Shown here in pieces: positions 1-12,696 of a DNA stretch of 64,000 nucleotides. Under the pieces are notes generated by a model. The model did not search any database, was not told the origin of the DNA, and saw only the letters and a program-made list of their open reading frames with translations. This DNA is from Prorocentrum cordatum (lineage: Eukaryota; Sar; Dinophyceae; Prorocentrales; Prorocentraceae), in contig CAUYUJ010014260.1 of assembly GCA_963575745.1 (NCBI GenBank), positions 255,001-319,000 of the forward strand. The letters are read 5' to 3'. A program made the translations under genes and the position numbers. Numbering within the stretch: the first letter of the stretch is position 1; the number at the start of each line of letters is the position of its first letter.

Positions 1-100
1 CAAAATCGCCCCAAGATCGCCCAAGAGGCCTCAAAGATGGCCTCAGAACGGAGGCAGCGCTGGAGGCCAGGGTCGATCATCGGCAGAGGCGTCCGCCGAA

Positions 101-146
101 GTGGGGGTGTGGGGGGGGGGGGGGGGGGCGGGGCGGGGGGCGGGGC
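101..146 (+). other. G-run tract, possible G-quadruplex
   Basis: The tract has one run of about 18 consecutive G followed by several G4-G6 runs separated by single C or T. That composition can form G-quadruplex DNA on the plus strand. No adjacent gene gives it a clear function. Confidence 0.5.
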
Positions 147-960
147 CCTCGCCTGGACTTCTTAGACCCCCAAGGGTGCCCCTGAGTTTCAGTCCTCCCC
201 CTCGTCCTCCATCCGCCCGGTGCCTCTGGGTTTTCCCCCGGTCAGTTGGCAACGCTGGCGTTCCGAGCCTCCCCCCCGCGGACTTCGTCCCGCAGGATGT
301 GCACTCGAGCAGCTGGAGCAACGGTTCGACAGTTCCGAATGCAGCGCCTTCTAGCTCATTTGCCTGATGAGCCCGCCGCCACCGCCTCGGTATGTTCCTC
401 CTCCTTCCACCTGTGCCCTCCGTCCTGCCTCCTCCCTTCTCCTTTGCCTGCCCCTGAAGTCCGACGCCGCGAGACAGATACAGCAGCAGTGACAAGTCAC
501 AACTGGAGCTCCACACCGCAACTTGCTGCTGCATGCCTAGGGCCGGCTCGACCCGTGAGGATCCCAGGAGCCAGGCGACAACGCCCGGAGTGAAACCGAT
601 GGGACGCTCACATCTCAGGTCCGGCAGGCCCGGGGCGTGCCGTCGCTCGGACGCCCCTTTCCCGTGCATTTTTGTCGGCTTCGTGCGATGGTCCTCGCCG
701 AGAAAAAAACGCCCACGCCCGAGCGATGCCAAGGGGGCGAGGACGCCTCTTCTCAGAGCGGCGGGGGCCGCTCCCAGAGCCCCCCCCCGTGGAGCGCTCC
801 GAGGAGCGGCCGCGGCGCCCGCTGCACCCTGCCAGGCCCGCCGGCTCCGAGCGCTTCCCGAGGCATCCCCCTCCGCAAGACCGGTCCCTCGGGGGGGGCA
901 GCAGGACGCCGATGCTGAAGGGGAACCGGGACACACAAATAAATACACACAAATAAGAAG

Positions 961-1041
961 ATTCCCCATATTTTCCCATATTTTCTGGGTTTTTGTCTTC
1001 CCCCCCACTTCCCATATTTTCCCATATTTTCCTGGGAGGCG
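961..1041 (+). repeat. Short AT-rich minisatellite
   Basis: The 10-mer CCCATATTTT occurs four times in two pairs, separated by a T/C-rich spacer and closed by CTGGG. It stands out as an AT-rich island in otherwise very GC-rich sequence. Confidence 0.7.
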
Positions 1042-1536
1042 ACGATTCATTGTGTCTGTGTGTTTTTTTCCCTCCTGAGATGCCGCTTCTCCCCCGGGCC
1101 TTAGAGAGATCCCCGAGGCATCCTCACCCGAGAGACCTGCCCCTCGGGGGGGGACGCCGATGCCGCTTCTCCCCCGGGCCTCCCCCGGGGGTTCGTTCCG
1201 ACTGGCATCTCCAGCAGAATCCAGCCGTGGCGATGACGGCTCTCCAGGACGAGGACCAGGGTGATCCCAGTTGAGGCAGGCCCAGGATGACTACCTACCA
1301 GACCACCCCAACCCAAACAGAAGACCCGAATTTCGGGTTGGAAGGGGTATGGGCTCCATGTGTGTGTTTTTTCGATGTTCCCGGACCCCCCACTACTGCA
1401 AGTGGAGGGCAAATTGAGGCCTTCGGGTTGGGTTGAGGTGGTTTGGTGTGTGGTGCGGATGAGGGCGCGTCGCTCCAGAGCGGTCTCGGGGGAACCCCTG
1501 CAGGGCGTCTGCTCTGCCGTCGACGCCGACGCCGAC

Positions 1537-1664
1537 GTCGAAATCGTCGTCGTTGTCGTCGTCGACGTCCTCGTCCTCGCTGCTTCTTCGCCGTCCTCGT
1601 CCTCGTCCTCGTCGTCCTCGTCCTCGTCGTCGTCGTCGTCCTCGTCGTCGTCGTCGTCGTCGCG
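1537..1664 (+). repeat. TCG/TCC trinucleotide microsatellite
   Basis: Imperfect (GTC)n and (CTC)n run for about 125 bases. Every frame on both strands stays open here (poly-Ser, poly-Asp/Glu, poly-Val or poly-Arg), so the open frames crossing it are artefacts. Confidence 0.8.
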
Positions 1665-2159
1665 TGCGGGCAGGCGGGCGGCGACGGGTCCGCCCGGCGC
1701 CAGGGCGCGGAGGACGGCGCCAGCATGCGCAGCAGGCGCTCCGCGACCTCGCGAGGGGGCTGGCCCGCAGGGGGTGCCCTCCTCAGGCGTGCTCGCGTCT
1801 AGGGGGAAAACAAACCTACCTCGCTTTTGACCACCCTCGCTTCCAAGAGACACCAAACGATGCCAAGTTGCAGCCTGTACTGGTCAGGCCGCTTGACGAG
1901 GAGGCGCGTGGTATGGCTTGGTTTTGCCTGGAAGCGAAAGCGGGGTAGGTAATTCACGCTCTGGGCGTCGTACAAACAAACTCCGACGGTAGGACCGTGC
2001 ATGAGAGCCCTCCAAACCAATCTGGAAGATCTCACCCGCACCGTCGTGCTTCTGAGTGCAGAAGCTCTCTCCCTGCCTCGTCATCGCCCTGTCCCCAACG
2101 CGCCGCCGGGGCGCGGGATCAAGCCGTTGGGACAGCACCGCGGGAACAAACCGTTTGGG

Positions 2160-3125
2160 CAACGCTTCCTCAATATTCAAAGCATCCTCACGATTTGCCC
2201 TTCGGGGTGCTCAACTGCTAGGCCTGCTACAGTAAGCCGATGGAACCCTCGGATGACAATGCTGAAACCACGGGGACCATAGGCAGAGGGCTCTCGCCCT
2301 AGACGTCCTCGCCGTTCACTCACAGACGAGGCCCCCGCTCGAGACAGTATGCCGATGACCACCTGGGATTACTAACATGAAGCGGGGGCTACATACATCC
2401 CCAGTAGGAAGGGGGCTCCCGTTCGAGACGTCCTCGCCATCACAGACGCGCCCCCCCTGCTCAAGACATCCTCATGATTTGCGCCCCAGGCGTGCTCGAC
2501 TGCTGCGTCTGTTGCAGTAGGCCGATGACCGCCTGGGATTCCTGACACGAAGCGCTGACCCATCGGGAGAGGGCTCCCGCTCGAGACTCCTCGCTCTTCC
2601 CCTTCCCTCACAGAGGAGGCCCTCGCTTGAGACATCCTCACGATCTGCACCCTGAAAATGTTCAAGTGCTATCTCTGCCTGCTGCAATATGCCGATGATC
2701 GCCTCGGATGACAACCGTAAAGTGGGGACCACGTAGGAACAGGCCTTCCGCTCAAGACTTCCTCACGATCCACTCACAGACGAACCTCCCGCTCCAGACC
2801 TCCTCCAGATTCAGGCCTGAGGAGCCCAACCGTGACAGCAATGACAAGATCTGGATAGCCGGATCGGATTCGAACATGGAGGTGGGAACCCGTAGGAAAG
2901 GGTTCTCGCTCGAGGATTCCGCGCGGTTCAATCAAAGACGAAACTTCCGCTCGAAGCATCCTCCAGATTCAGGCCTAAGTAGCCCAAACATGACGCGAGT
3001 TACAGGATCTGGATGACACGGTCGGATTGAAACATGGAGGCGGGGACCCCATAGGGAGGAGGCTGTTGCTCCAGACGTCCTCACGATCTACTCATTAAAC
3101 AAACTCCTGCTTGAGACTTTCTCAA
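2160..3125 (+). repeat. Degenerate ~170-190-bp tandem repeat, about five units
   Basis: A string of blocks recurs in the same order: CATCCTCACGATTTGC, a TGC/CTGC segment, GCCGATGA, GGATGACA, a GGGGACC segment, then CTCGAGAC and TCACAGACGA. Blocks restart near 2165, 2455, 2635, 2760 and 2930. Copies are strongly diverged and some are partial, which suggests an old array. No gene is seen in it. Confidence 0.65.
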
Positions 3126-3138
3126 TCTGAGTGTGCGA

Positions 3139-3174
<36 letters not shown>

Positions 3175-3187
3175 ATGTGTTAATGGG

Positions 3188-3224
<37 letters not shown>

Positions 3225-3420
3225 ATGTGTTAATGGGTGTGTGCGATGACGGTGTTGGTGCTGGTGTTAGTGATGATGCTCATGATGCTGATGATGGTGT
3301 TGGTGATGACGGTGAGGATGATAATGCTGATGATGACGGCGATGATGAGGGCCAGTGGTCATGATTGAATGGTGACAGTGATGATGATGGTAGTCTGATG
3401 GTGAAGGTGAGTGTGAAAGA
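3139..3420 (+). repeat. (GT)n microsatellite passing into degenerate GATGAT
   Basis: Two (GT)n blocks of about 38 bases flank GCATGTGTTAATGGGTGTGT, itself duplicated, so the whole ~48-bp cassette is doubled. The sequence then becomes degenerate GATGAT/GGTGATG. Non-coding. Confidence 0.85.
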
Positions 3421-3689
3421 GATGAGGAGGAGAGGCAGGCGAGGTGAAGATATGAGGGCTGCGCGGGATGTCCAGAGAAAACAAGAACATCACTAAGGAT
3501 GTGGAAGACGCGACGGAAAAATTGTTGACCGGTGTCGGCCCCCCGGGACCGTCAAAAATGACTCTGGGTGGAAAACCAGCCCTGGGGAAAAGGTCGGGAC
3601 TTCAAGGGACCTCGGTTTGAACTAATCGAAGCACTGGATCTCTGGGACTCTTCTTCTCATTTCTCTCCCTCCCTATTCTGCCTCTCCTC

Positions 3690-3801
3690 TCCCTTCCCCT
3701 CCTCCGCCGTCTCCTCCTCCTCCTTCTCCTCCTCCTCCTCCTCCTTCTCCTCCTCCTCCTCCTCCCCCTCCTCCTCCTCCCTCTCCCAGTTTTTGGTGTC
3801 T

Positions 3802-3836
<35 letters not shown>

Positions 3837-3837
3837 C
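3690..3837 (+). repeat. (CTC)n followed by (AT)n microsatellite
   Basis: About 90 bases of CTC/TTC trinucleotides are followed by about 35 bases of alternating AT with an internal ACAT. The preceding 3421-3689 holds nothing recognisable. Confidence 0.85.
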
Positions 3838-3944
3838 ATGGACCTCCTCTACTTCTTTTCCTCATCCTGCGTTTCGCCCTCTTGTTCTGTTCCTCCTGCT
3901 CCTCGCCCTCCCTCTCCTCTTCCTCCCATTATGCAATATGGTTT

Positions 3945-4002
3945 TATGTGTAGCCATTTTGGCTCCAACTACGGCTCAATCGAACAACTGCTCAAGCAAC
4001 AG
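3945..4002 (+). other. Relict dinoflagellate spliced-leader sequence
   Basis: Positions 3950-3965 read GTAGCCATTTTGGCTC, identical to 16 consecutive bases of the conserved dinoflagellate spliced leader as I remember it; the next bases (CAAC) diverge from its AAG end. Two further SL-tail-like strings follow at about 3970 (ACGGCTCAAT) and 3987 (ACTGCTCAAG). Relict SLs in genomic DNA are known to mark mRNAs that were trans-spliced, reverse transcribed and reinserted. A 16-base match is not expected by chance in 64 kb. The retroposed gene downstream is not identifiable. Confidence 0.65.
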
Positions 4003-4870
4003 ACTTTTGCTTTTTAGCTCCCCCACCCGGTGCCACCAAGCCTGGCAAAGGAATCTTGCTTTCGCACGTCGCAGTAGCATTCCACCTCGCCACGGTCAGT
4101 CGAGCAGTGGCCATGACCAAAACGATCAACACCACGGTAGAGCGAAGAGCGGAGAGCGGACATCGTCAGACCGCTCAGAGCGCGTGTTTTTCTGGTCGGC
4201 TCGAGTGGGGAGACGGGCGAGGTGCGAGAGCGGACGCTGCGGATGGCAGTGCAATTACCTCGCGGATGTGGACATCAGTTGTGCTGCACATGAGCGACGA
4301 TCAACAAAGGGTCTTACGCGAGATTCCGCAGCGACCTTACGCGGCGGCTTACGCGGGCCGACAGCGCGGCACGCTGCATTGGAAACGAGGGCGCTTGCGC
4401 GCGACCTTACGCGGGCACCTCACGTGCCAATGTCGGCGCCAACGACCCCCTGTTTTGCGTCGCTCACATGGCAGCCGTCCTCTGCTCGCAATCTAGATGT
4501 CGAGCGGCTGCTTCATGGATCACCGCAACACACGCTACCCAGGCAAGCCCCGTGATCCGCCAATCCGTTCCCCATCGACCCGTCGAGCACGATATGAATG
4601 ATCCATACGTGGATATCATCCAAGCGGTACGTGCAGACCAAGGGGGCCTTACTTCGGTTAACCATCTCGGGACCTTCCCAGAAAAATCGTCGCCGTGCCG
4701 CCCGTCGCCACGCGTCGCCGCCATCCCCACCCGTCGCCGCCCGTGCCGCCCGTGCCACCCATCGCCGCCGCCGCATCGCCTACATTGCATTGCATAGATT
4801 GCGTCTCCATAGAAGAATCTAAAAGACAATACAACTGCCAGTACGAACGCTCATAATACGAATAGCATAT
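4003..4870 (+). other. Sequence downstream of the SL relict, no assignable gene
   Basis: A plus-strand frame stays open from 3938 to 4555 and another from 4056 to 4496, but neither has a recognisable domain and the second lacks an early ATG. The motif TTACGCGG recurs at 4310-4420. A CGTCGCCGCC-rich block lies at 4690-4780. If the SL relict marks a retrocopy, its body should lie here, but it is decayed beyond recognition by eye. Confidence 0.35.
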
Positions 4871-7826
<2,956 letters not shown>

Positions 7827-7860
7827 GGTCGTTGTCGTCTTAATCATCTGGGGACCCGTC

Positions 7861-7992
7861 CCGGTTTTTCCCGGCGGTGCCGCCCGTCGCCGCCCCGTCG
7901 CCGCCCTGTCGCCGCCCGTCGCGTGGGTCCCTGTTTGGGCTGTTCCGGGCGGTGCCGCCCGTCGTCGCCCCGTCGCCGCTTCGTCGCCGCCA
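7861..7992 (+). repeat. CGTCGCCGCC-type GC-rich short repeat
   Basis: Two tandem units of about 70 bp each contain CGGGCGGTGCCGCCCGTC followed by CGCCCCGTCGCCGC. The same vocabulary occurs at 4690-4780 on the other side of the AGT array, so the array is bordered by related GC-rich motifs. Confidence 0.7.
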
Positions 7993-8003
7993 CATAGAAG
8001 CTA

Positions 8004-8058
8004 CTTCCCAAACATCCTGTGGTGTTGGGTCCTCGTTTTGAAGAGACGGTGCCCCGCG
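8004..8058 (-). repeat. Composite-element end module, copy 1 (inverted)
   Basis: Read on the minus strand this contains CACCGTCTCTTCAAAACGAG followed by GACCCAACACCACAGGATG and TTGGGAA. It is the same module as at 9395, 10948, 12521 and 14902, here in opposite orientation. Confidence 0.8.
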
Positions 8059-8102
8059 TTCCCGCCGCTCCCGCTCCTCCTCCCCCTCCTCCTTGCGTTT
8101 CA

Positions 8103-8845
8103 CCCACCCAGCACAGCGCTTCGTAGCCCCATAGGGAGCTCCATCAAAGGCCCCAGTGGCAGGGTTCGCATGGCGGCCTCGGGCCATTTCGTCACACCCC
8201 TCACGAAGATCGTGGCCCCATAGGTAGCTCCACCGAAGGTTCCAGTGGCAGGGTTCGCATGGCGGCCTCGGGCCATTTCGGCACACCCCTCACGAGGATC
8301 GTGGCCCCATGGGGAGCTCCACCGAAGGCTCCAGTGGCAGGGTTCGCATGGCGGCCTCGGGACATGTCGGCACACCCCTCACGACGATCGTGGACCCATA
8401 AGGGAGCTCCACCGAAGGCGCCAGTGGCAGGGTTCGCATGGCGGCCTCGGGCCATTTCGGCACACCCCTCACGAGGATCGTGGCCAGATAGGGAGATCCA
8501 CCGACTGCCCCAGTGGCAGGGTTCGCATGGCGGCCTCGGGCCATTTCGGCACACCCCTCACGAGGATCGTGGCCCCATAGGGCATGGCGGCTTCGGGCCA
8601 TGTCGGCACGCCCCTCACGAGGATCGTGGCCACATGGGGAGCTCCACCGAAGGCTCCAGTGGCAGGGTTCGCGTGGCGGCCTCGGGCCATTTCGGCACAC
8701 CCCTCACGACGATCGTGGACCCATAAGGGAGCTCCACCGAAGGCGCCAGTGGCAGGGTTCGCATGGCGGCCTCGGGCCATTTCGGCACACCCCTCACGAG
8801 GATCGTGGCCCCATAGGGAGCTCCACCGAAGGCGCCAGTGGCAAG
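8103..8845 (-). repeat. Minisatellite array A1, ~89-bp units
   Basis: About eight units of 89-90 bp contain TTCGCATGGCGGCCTCGGGC and CACACCCCTCACGAGGATCG. One unit near 8580 is internally deleted. On the minus strand they share the core CCTTCGGTGGAGCTCCCTAT with arrays A2, A3, B and C. Units carry small inverted repeats (CACGATCCTCGTG, GGAGCTCC). The period is not a multiple of three, so open frames here are chance. Confidence 0.9.
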
Positions 8846-8860
8846 GCTTTCAAAACAAAT

Positions 8861-8905
8861 TATCCTGGCGAAGGACCCAACCATATGCAGTTGTGAATAC
8901 CGCAA
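8861..8905 (+). repeat. Composite-element start box, copy 1
   Basis: The box reads CTGGCGAAGGACCCAACCAT then ATGCAGTTGTGAATACCGCA. Further copies lie at about 9845, 11007 and 12651, each placed before a coding-like cassette, an array or unique sequence. Confidence 0.75.
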
Positions 8906-9142
8906 TTGTGAATGCCATCTTCGCCCGCGCTCCCTATTTGGCCACGGCTTCCCGCCGGAGCCCGACATGCTCAGGGACACGTTCGTGGCCGTCTTCGCGG
9001 GCGCCGGCGACGACAAGGACGGCGTCCCTCTCACCGAGGAGCAGAAGCAGGAAAGGGCCTTGAGAGCCATGGGGGAGGAGGTGGCGTTGCACGTCGACAA
9101 GGCGGAGTACGACGCCCAGGCGCGGTTGTTGAAGCAGCACAA
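8906..9142 (+). pseudogene. Coding-like cassette, copy 1
   Basis: The frame reading ...FGHGFPPEPDMLRDTF... through ...LTEEQKQERALRAMGEE... to ...AEYDAQARLLKQ has strongly GC-biased third positions and a hydrophilic, helical, non-repetitive composition, unlike the surrounding satellites. That suggests an exon or exon relic of roughly 75 residues. The family is not recognised. A second copy lies at 11053-11288. By eye the two differ at about 14 bases, most of them amino-acid changing, the pattern expected for copies evolving without constraint. No clear splice sites were identified. The minus strand is also open but has no coding signature. Confidence 0.45.
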
Positions 9143-9394
9143 CTATGGGGCCACGATCCTCGTGAGGGATGTGCCGCAATGGCCCGGGGCCGCCATGCGA
9201 ACCCTGCCACTGGCGCCTTCGGTGGAGCTCCAGTGGGGCCACGGTCCTCGTGAGGGGTGTGCCGAAATGGCCCGAGGCCGCCATGCGAACCCTGCCACTG
9301 GGGCCTTCGGTGGAGCTCCCTATGGGGCCACGATCCTCGTGAGGGGTGTGCCGAAATGGCCCGAGGCCGCCATGCGAACCCTGCCACTGGCGCC
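9143..9394 (+). repeat. Minisatellite array A2, ~89-bp units
   Basis: Just under three units of the same family as A1, in opposite orientation to A1. A1 and A2 therefore form the arms of an inverted repeat around the cassette at 8906-9142. Confidence 0.9.
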
Positions 9395-9427
9395 AGGACC
9401 CAACACCACAGGGTGGCTGGGAAACAA
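9395..9427 (+). repeat. Composite-element end module, copy 2 (partial)
   Basis: The sequence contains GGACCCAACACCACAGGGTG and GCTGGGAA, the right half of the end module, in opposite orientation to copy 1. The left half (TCTCTTCAAAACGAG) is missing, so this copy is truncated at the junction with array A2. Confidence 0.7.
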
Positions 9428-9486
9428 TGACTCCACCCTCCCTCCCTTTCTGCATTTTCAATGTGTTTTGTTGTACCATTTTTTTT

Positions 9487-9768
9487 GATATGATTCTGCT
9501 CCACCGTCAATCCAGACTATGAACTCATACCATCCCACTGGGCGGTATCGGCACCCCCGCCATCCTGTGCCAAAAGAAGATGCGCGCGCACACGTTTATC
9601 AAACATCACACGTTTTCCGAAGTCCTTTGCACTAAACTGAGACGACGTGCACACGCGCGCGTCGTCGCGCGCGCATGCCGAAATCATTCGAAAAGTTGTG
9701 GTTTCGTAGGGATCCCCAAACCGAGCGTCCAAACACATCTACAAACACATGGTTTCGCAACGCGTGCT

Positions 9769-9775
<7 letters not shown>
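9487..9775 (+). repeat. Dispersed CG-rich repeat R, copy 1
   Basis: The copy shows ATATGATTCTGCTCCACCGT, ATGCGCGCGCACACGTTTATC, then a CGCGCGTCGTCGCGCGCGCA block, CATGCCGAAATC and an AAACCGAGCGTC segment. Clear relatives lie at 14965-15235, 15900-16245, 16985-17290 and in part 17375-17545. Alternating CG stretches could adopt Z-DNA. No coding capacity. Confidence 0.75.
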
Positions 9776-9812
<37 letters not shown>

Positions 9813-9838
9813 GCACCCGTCCCCGCCCCCCCCCCCCC
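9770..9838 (+). repeat. (TA)n and poly-C tract
   Basis: About 38 bases of alternating TA are followed shortly by a run of about 17 C. These mark the edge between repeat R and the next composite element. Confidence 0.85.
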
Positions 9839-9844
9839 AAATTA

Positions 9845-9890
9845 GCCCCGGCGAAGGACCCAGCCATATGCAGTTGTGGTTATCGCATTC
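9845..9890 (+). repeat. Composite-element start box, copy 2
   Basis: CCCGGCGAAGGACCCAGCCA then TATGCAGTTGTGGTTATCGCA. It diverges after the TTGTG string and leads directly into array B with no coding-like cassette. Confidence 0.7.
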
Positions 9891-9895
9891 GGGGA

Positions 9896-10895
9896 AGCCT
9901 GTATGGGGCCACGAAACGCTGTACTGGGCGGGGGGGGGGGGGGGCGCATGCGAACTGCGCCACTGGGACCTTCGGTGGAGCTCTCTATGGGGCCACGAAA
10001 CGCTGTACTGGGTGTGGGGAGGACGCATGCGAACTGCGCCACTGGGACCTTCGGTGGAGCTCCCTATGGGGCCACGGAGCGCTGCCCTGGGTGGGTGGGG
10101 GGGGGGGGGGGGGGGGGGGCGCATGCGAACTGCGCCACTGTGGCCTTCGGGGGAGCTACCTATGGGGCCACGAAGCGCTGCCCTGGGCGGGGAGGGGGGG
10201 TTGAGGGGGGGCGCATGCGAACTGGGGCCTTCGGTGGAGCTCCCTATGGGGCCACGAAACGCTGCCCTGGGTGGGGAAACCGCATGCGGGCTGTGCCACT
10301 GGGACCTTCGGTGGAGCTCCCTATGGGGCTACGAAACGCTGCCCTGGGTGGGGGAACCGCATGCGGGCTGTGCCACTGGGGCCTTCGGTGGAGCTCCCTA
10401 TGGGGCCACGAAACGCTGCCCTGGGTGGGGGAACCGCATGCGGGCTGTGCCACTGGGGCCTTCGGTGGAGCTCCCTATGGGGCCACGAAACGCTGCCCTG
10501 GGTGGGGGAACCGCATGCGGGCTGCTGCCACTGGGGTGGGGGCATGCGGGCTGTGCCACTGGACCTTCGGTGGAGCTCCCTATGGGGCCACGAAGCGCTG
10601 CCCTGGGTGGGGGAACCGCATGCGGGCTGTGCCACTGGGACCTTCGGTGGAGCTCCCTATGGGGCCAGGAAGCGTTGCCCTGGGTGGGGGAACTGCATGC
10701 GGGCTGTGCCACTGGGACCTTCGGTGGAGCTCCCTATGAGGCCACGAAACGCTGCCCTGGGTGGGGGAACCGCATGCGGGCTGTGCCACTGAGACCTTCG
10801 GTGGAGCTCCCTATGGGGCTACGAAGCGCTGCCCTGGGTGGGGGAACCGCATGCGGGCTGTGTCGCTGGGACCTTCGGTGGAGCTCCCTATGGGA
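9896..10895 (+). repeat. Minisatellite array B, ~77-bp units
   Basis: About twelve units contain ACCGCATGCGGGCTGTGCCA, the shared core CCTTCGGTGGAGCTCCCTAT, then GGGGCCACGAAACGCTGCCC. The first units carry variable poly-G runs of up to ~20. Period about 77 bp. One unit near 10530 is shortened. It shares only its core with arrays A and C, so B is a sister subfamily. Confidence 0.9.
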
Positions 10896-10947
10896 CTAGG
10901 GGAGGAGGGGGGAGGGCGAGGAGGGGGAGGAGGAGGAGAGGAGGTGG

Positions 10948-11006
10948 GACGCGGGGCGCTGTCTTTTCAAAACGAGGACCCAACGCCACAGGATGGTTGG
11001 GAAAAA
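10948..11006 (+). repeat. Composite-element end module, copy 3
   Basis: Reads ACGCGGGGCGCTGTCTTTTC, AAAACGAGGACCCAACGCCA and CAGGATGGTTGGGAAAAA. It follows a GGA-rich tract, as copies 4 and 5 also do, and is immediately followed by the start box of the next element. Confidence 0.8.
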
Positions 11007-11052
11007 TATCCTGGCGAAAGACCCTACCATATGCAGTTGTGAATACCGCAAT
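11007..11052 (+). repeat. Composite-element start box, copy 3
   Basis: ATCCTGGCGAAAGACCCTAC then CATATGCAGTTGTGAATACC. It abuts end module copy 3, so two composite elements sit head to tail with no spacer. Confidence 0.75.
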
Positions 11053-11288
11053 TGTGAATGCCATCTTCGCCCGCGCTCCCTATGTGGCCACGGCTTCCCG
11101 CCAGAGCCCGACTTGCTCAGGGACACGTTTGTGGCCGCCTTCGCGGGCGCCGACGACGACAAGGACGGCGCCCCTCTCACCGAGGAGCAGAAGCAGAAAA
11201 AGGCCTTGAGAGCCATGAGGGAGGAGGTGGCGTTGCACGTCGACAAGGCGGAGTACGACGCCCAGGCGCGTTTGTTCAAGCAACGCAA
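11053..11288 (+). pseudogene. Coding-like cassette, copy 2
   Basis: A near copy of the cassette at 8906-9142, reading ...CGHGFPPEPDLLRDTF... to ...AEYDAQARLFKQ. It has the same position relative to the start box upstream and an array downstream. About ten of the differences from copy 1 change residues (for example Met to Leu, Glu-Arg to Lys-Lys, Gly to Arg) and about four are silent. This supports relaxed or absent selection. Function unknown. Confidence 0.45.
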
Positions 11289-12460
11289 CTATGGGGCCAC
11301 GATCCTCGTGAGGGGTGTGCCGAAATGGCCCGGGGCAGGCCATGCGAACCCTGCCACTGGCGCCTTCGGTGGAGCTCCAATGCGGCCACGGTCCTCGTAA
11401 GGGGTGTGCCGAAATGGCCCGAGGCCGCTATGCGAACCCTGCCACTGGCGCCTTCGGTGGAGCTCCCTATGGGTCTACGATCGCCGTGAGGGGTGTGCCG
11501 ACATGGCCCGAGGCCGCCATGCGAACCCTGCCACTAGGGCCTTCGGCGGAGCTCCCTATGGAGCCACGATCCTCGTGAGGGGTGTGCCGAAATGGCCCGA
11601 GGCCGCCATGCGACCCCTGCTGCTGGCGCCATCAGTGGAGCTCCCTATGGGGCCACGATCCTCGTGAAGGGCGTGCCGAAATGGCCCGAGGCCGCCATGC
11701 GAACCCTGCCACTGGCGCCTTCGGTGGAGCTCCCTATGGGGCCACGATCCTCGAGAGGGGTGTGCCGAAATGGCCCGAGGCCGCCATGCGAACCCTGCCA
11801 CTGGGGGCAGTCGGTGGAGCTCCCTATGGGGCCACGATCCTCGTGAGGGGTGTGCCGAATGGCCCGAGGCCGCCATGCGAACCCTGCCACTGGGCCTTCG
11901 GTGGAGCTCCCTATGGGGCCACGATCCTCGTGAGGGGTGTGCCGAAATGGCCCGAGGCCGCCATGCGAACCCTGCCACTGGCGCCTTCGGTGGAGCTCCC
12001 TTTATGGGTCCACGATCGTCGTGAGGGTTGTGCCGAAATGGCCCGATGCCGCCATGCGAACCCTGCCACTGGCGCCTTCGGTGGAGCTCCCTATGGGGCC
12101 ACGGTCCTCGTGAGGGGTGTCCCGAAATGGCCCGAGGCCGCCATGCGAACCCTGCCACTGGCACCTTCGGTGGAGCTCCCTTATGGGTCTACGATCGTCG
12201 TGAGGGGTGTGCCGAAATGGCCCGAGGCCGTCAGGCGAACCCTGCCACTGGCGCCTTCGGTGGAGCTCCCTATGGGGCCACGATCCTCGTGAGGGGTGCG
12301 CCGAAATGGCCCGAGGCCGCCATGCGAACCCTGCCGCTGGAGCCTTCGGTGGAGCTCCCTATGGGGCCACGATCCTCGGGAGGGGTGTGCCGACATGGCC
12401 CGAGGCCGCCATGCGAACCCTGCCACTGGCGCCTTCGGTGGAGCTTCCCATGGGGCTACG
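11289..12460 (+). repeat. Minisatellite array A3, ~89-bp units
   Basis: About thirteen units of the A family, same orientation as A2. Some units have a CCACGATCGTCGTGAGG variant in place of CACGATCCTCGTGAGG. One unit near 11815 carries GGGGGCAGTCGG in place of the usual GCGCCTTCGG. Confidence 0.9.
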
Positions 12461-12520
12461 AAACGCTGCGCTGGGTGGGTGACACGCAAGGAGGAGGGGG
12501 AGGAGGAGATGAGGAGAGGA

Positions 12521-12577
12521 GACGCGGGCCACCGTCTCTTCAAAACGAGGACCCAACACCACAGGATGGTTGGGAAT
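12521..12577 (+). repeat. Composite-element end module, copy 4
   Basis: GACGCGGGCCACCGTCTCTT, CAAAACGAGGACCCAACACC and ACAGGATGGTTGGGAATAAA, preceded by a GGAGGAGG tract. A short piece of repeat R (CGCGCGCTCTTGCGATTTCTTC) follows at 12580-12625. Confidence 0.8.
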
Positions 12578-12650
12578 AAAAAACGTGCGCGCGCGCTCTT
12601 GCGATTTCTTCAAAAAAAGCCGTTGGTTCCTCAGAATTTCCACAAAAATT

Positions 12651-12696
12651 AGCTTGGCGAAGGACCCAGCCATATGCAGCTGCGAGTACCGCACGG
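12651..12696 (+). repeat. Composite-element start box, copy 4
   Basis: GCTTGGCGAAGGACCCAGCC then ATATGCAGCTGCGAGTACCG. It is followed by unique sequence, not by a cassette or array. Confidence 0.7.

Larger units (their letters stand above)
1..2159. other. GC-rich stretch with no convincing gene
   Basis: I see no credible gene here. Open frames exist on both strands but are Pro/Ala/Arg-rich products of high GC, without domains or conserved motifs. The first ~50 bases resemble the complement of the CTTGGGGCCTCTTGG repeats seen at 17.8-19.8 kb. A degenerate segment (CCGAGGCATCC, then CCTCGGGGGGG, then GCCGATGC) occurs near 855-925 and again near 1110-1175. Confidence 0.5.

Noticed and set aside
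2860-2890. GGATTCGAACATGG, resembling a tRNA T-loop
   Set aside because: It is part of the degenerate ~170-190-bp tandem repeat and lacks the other arms.
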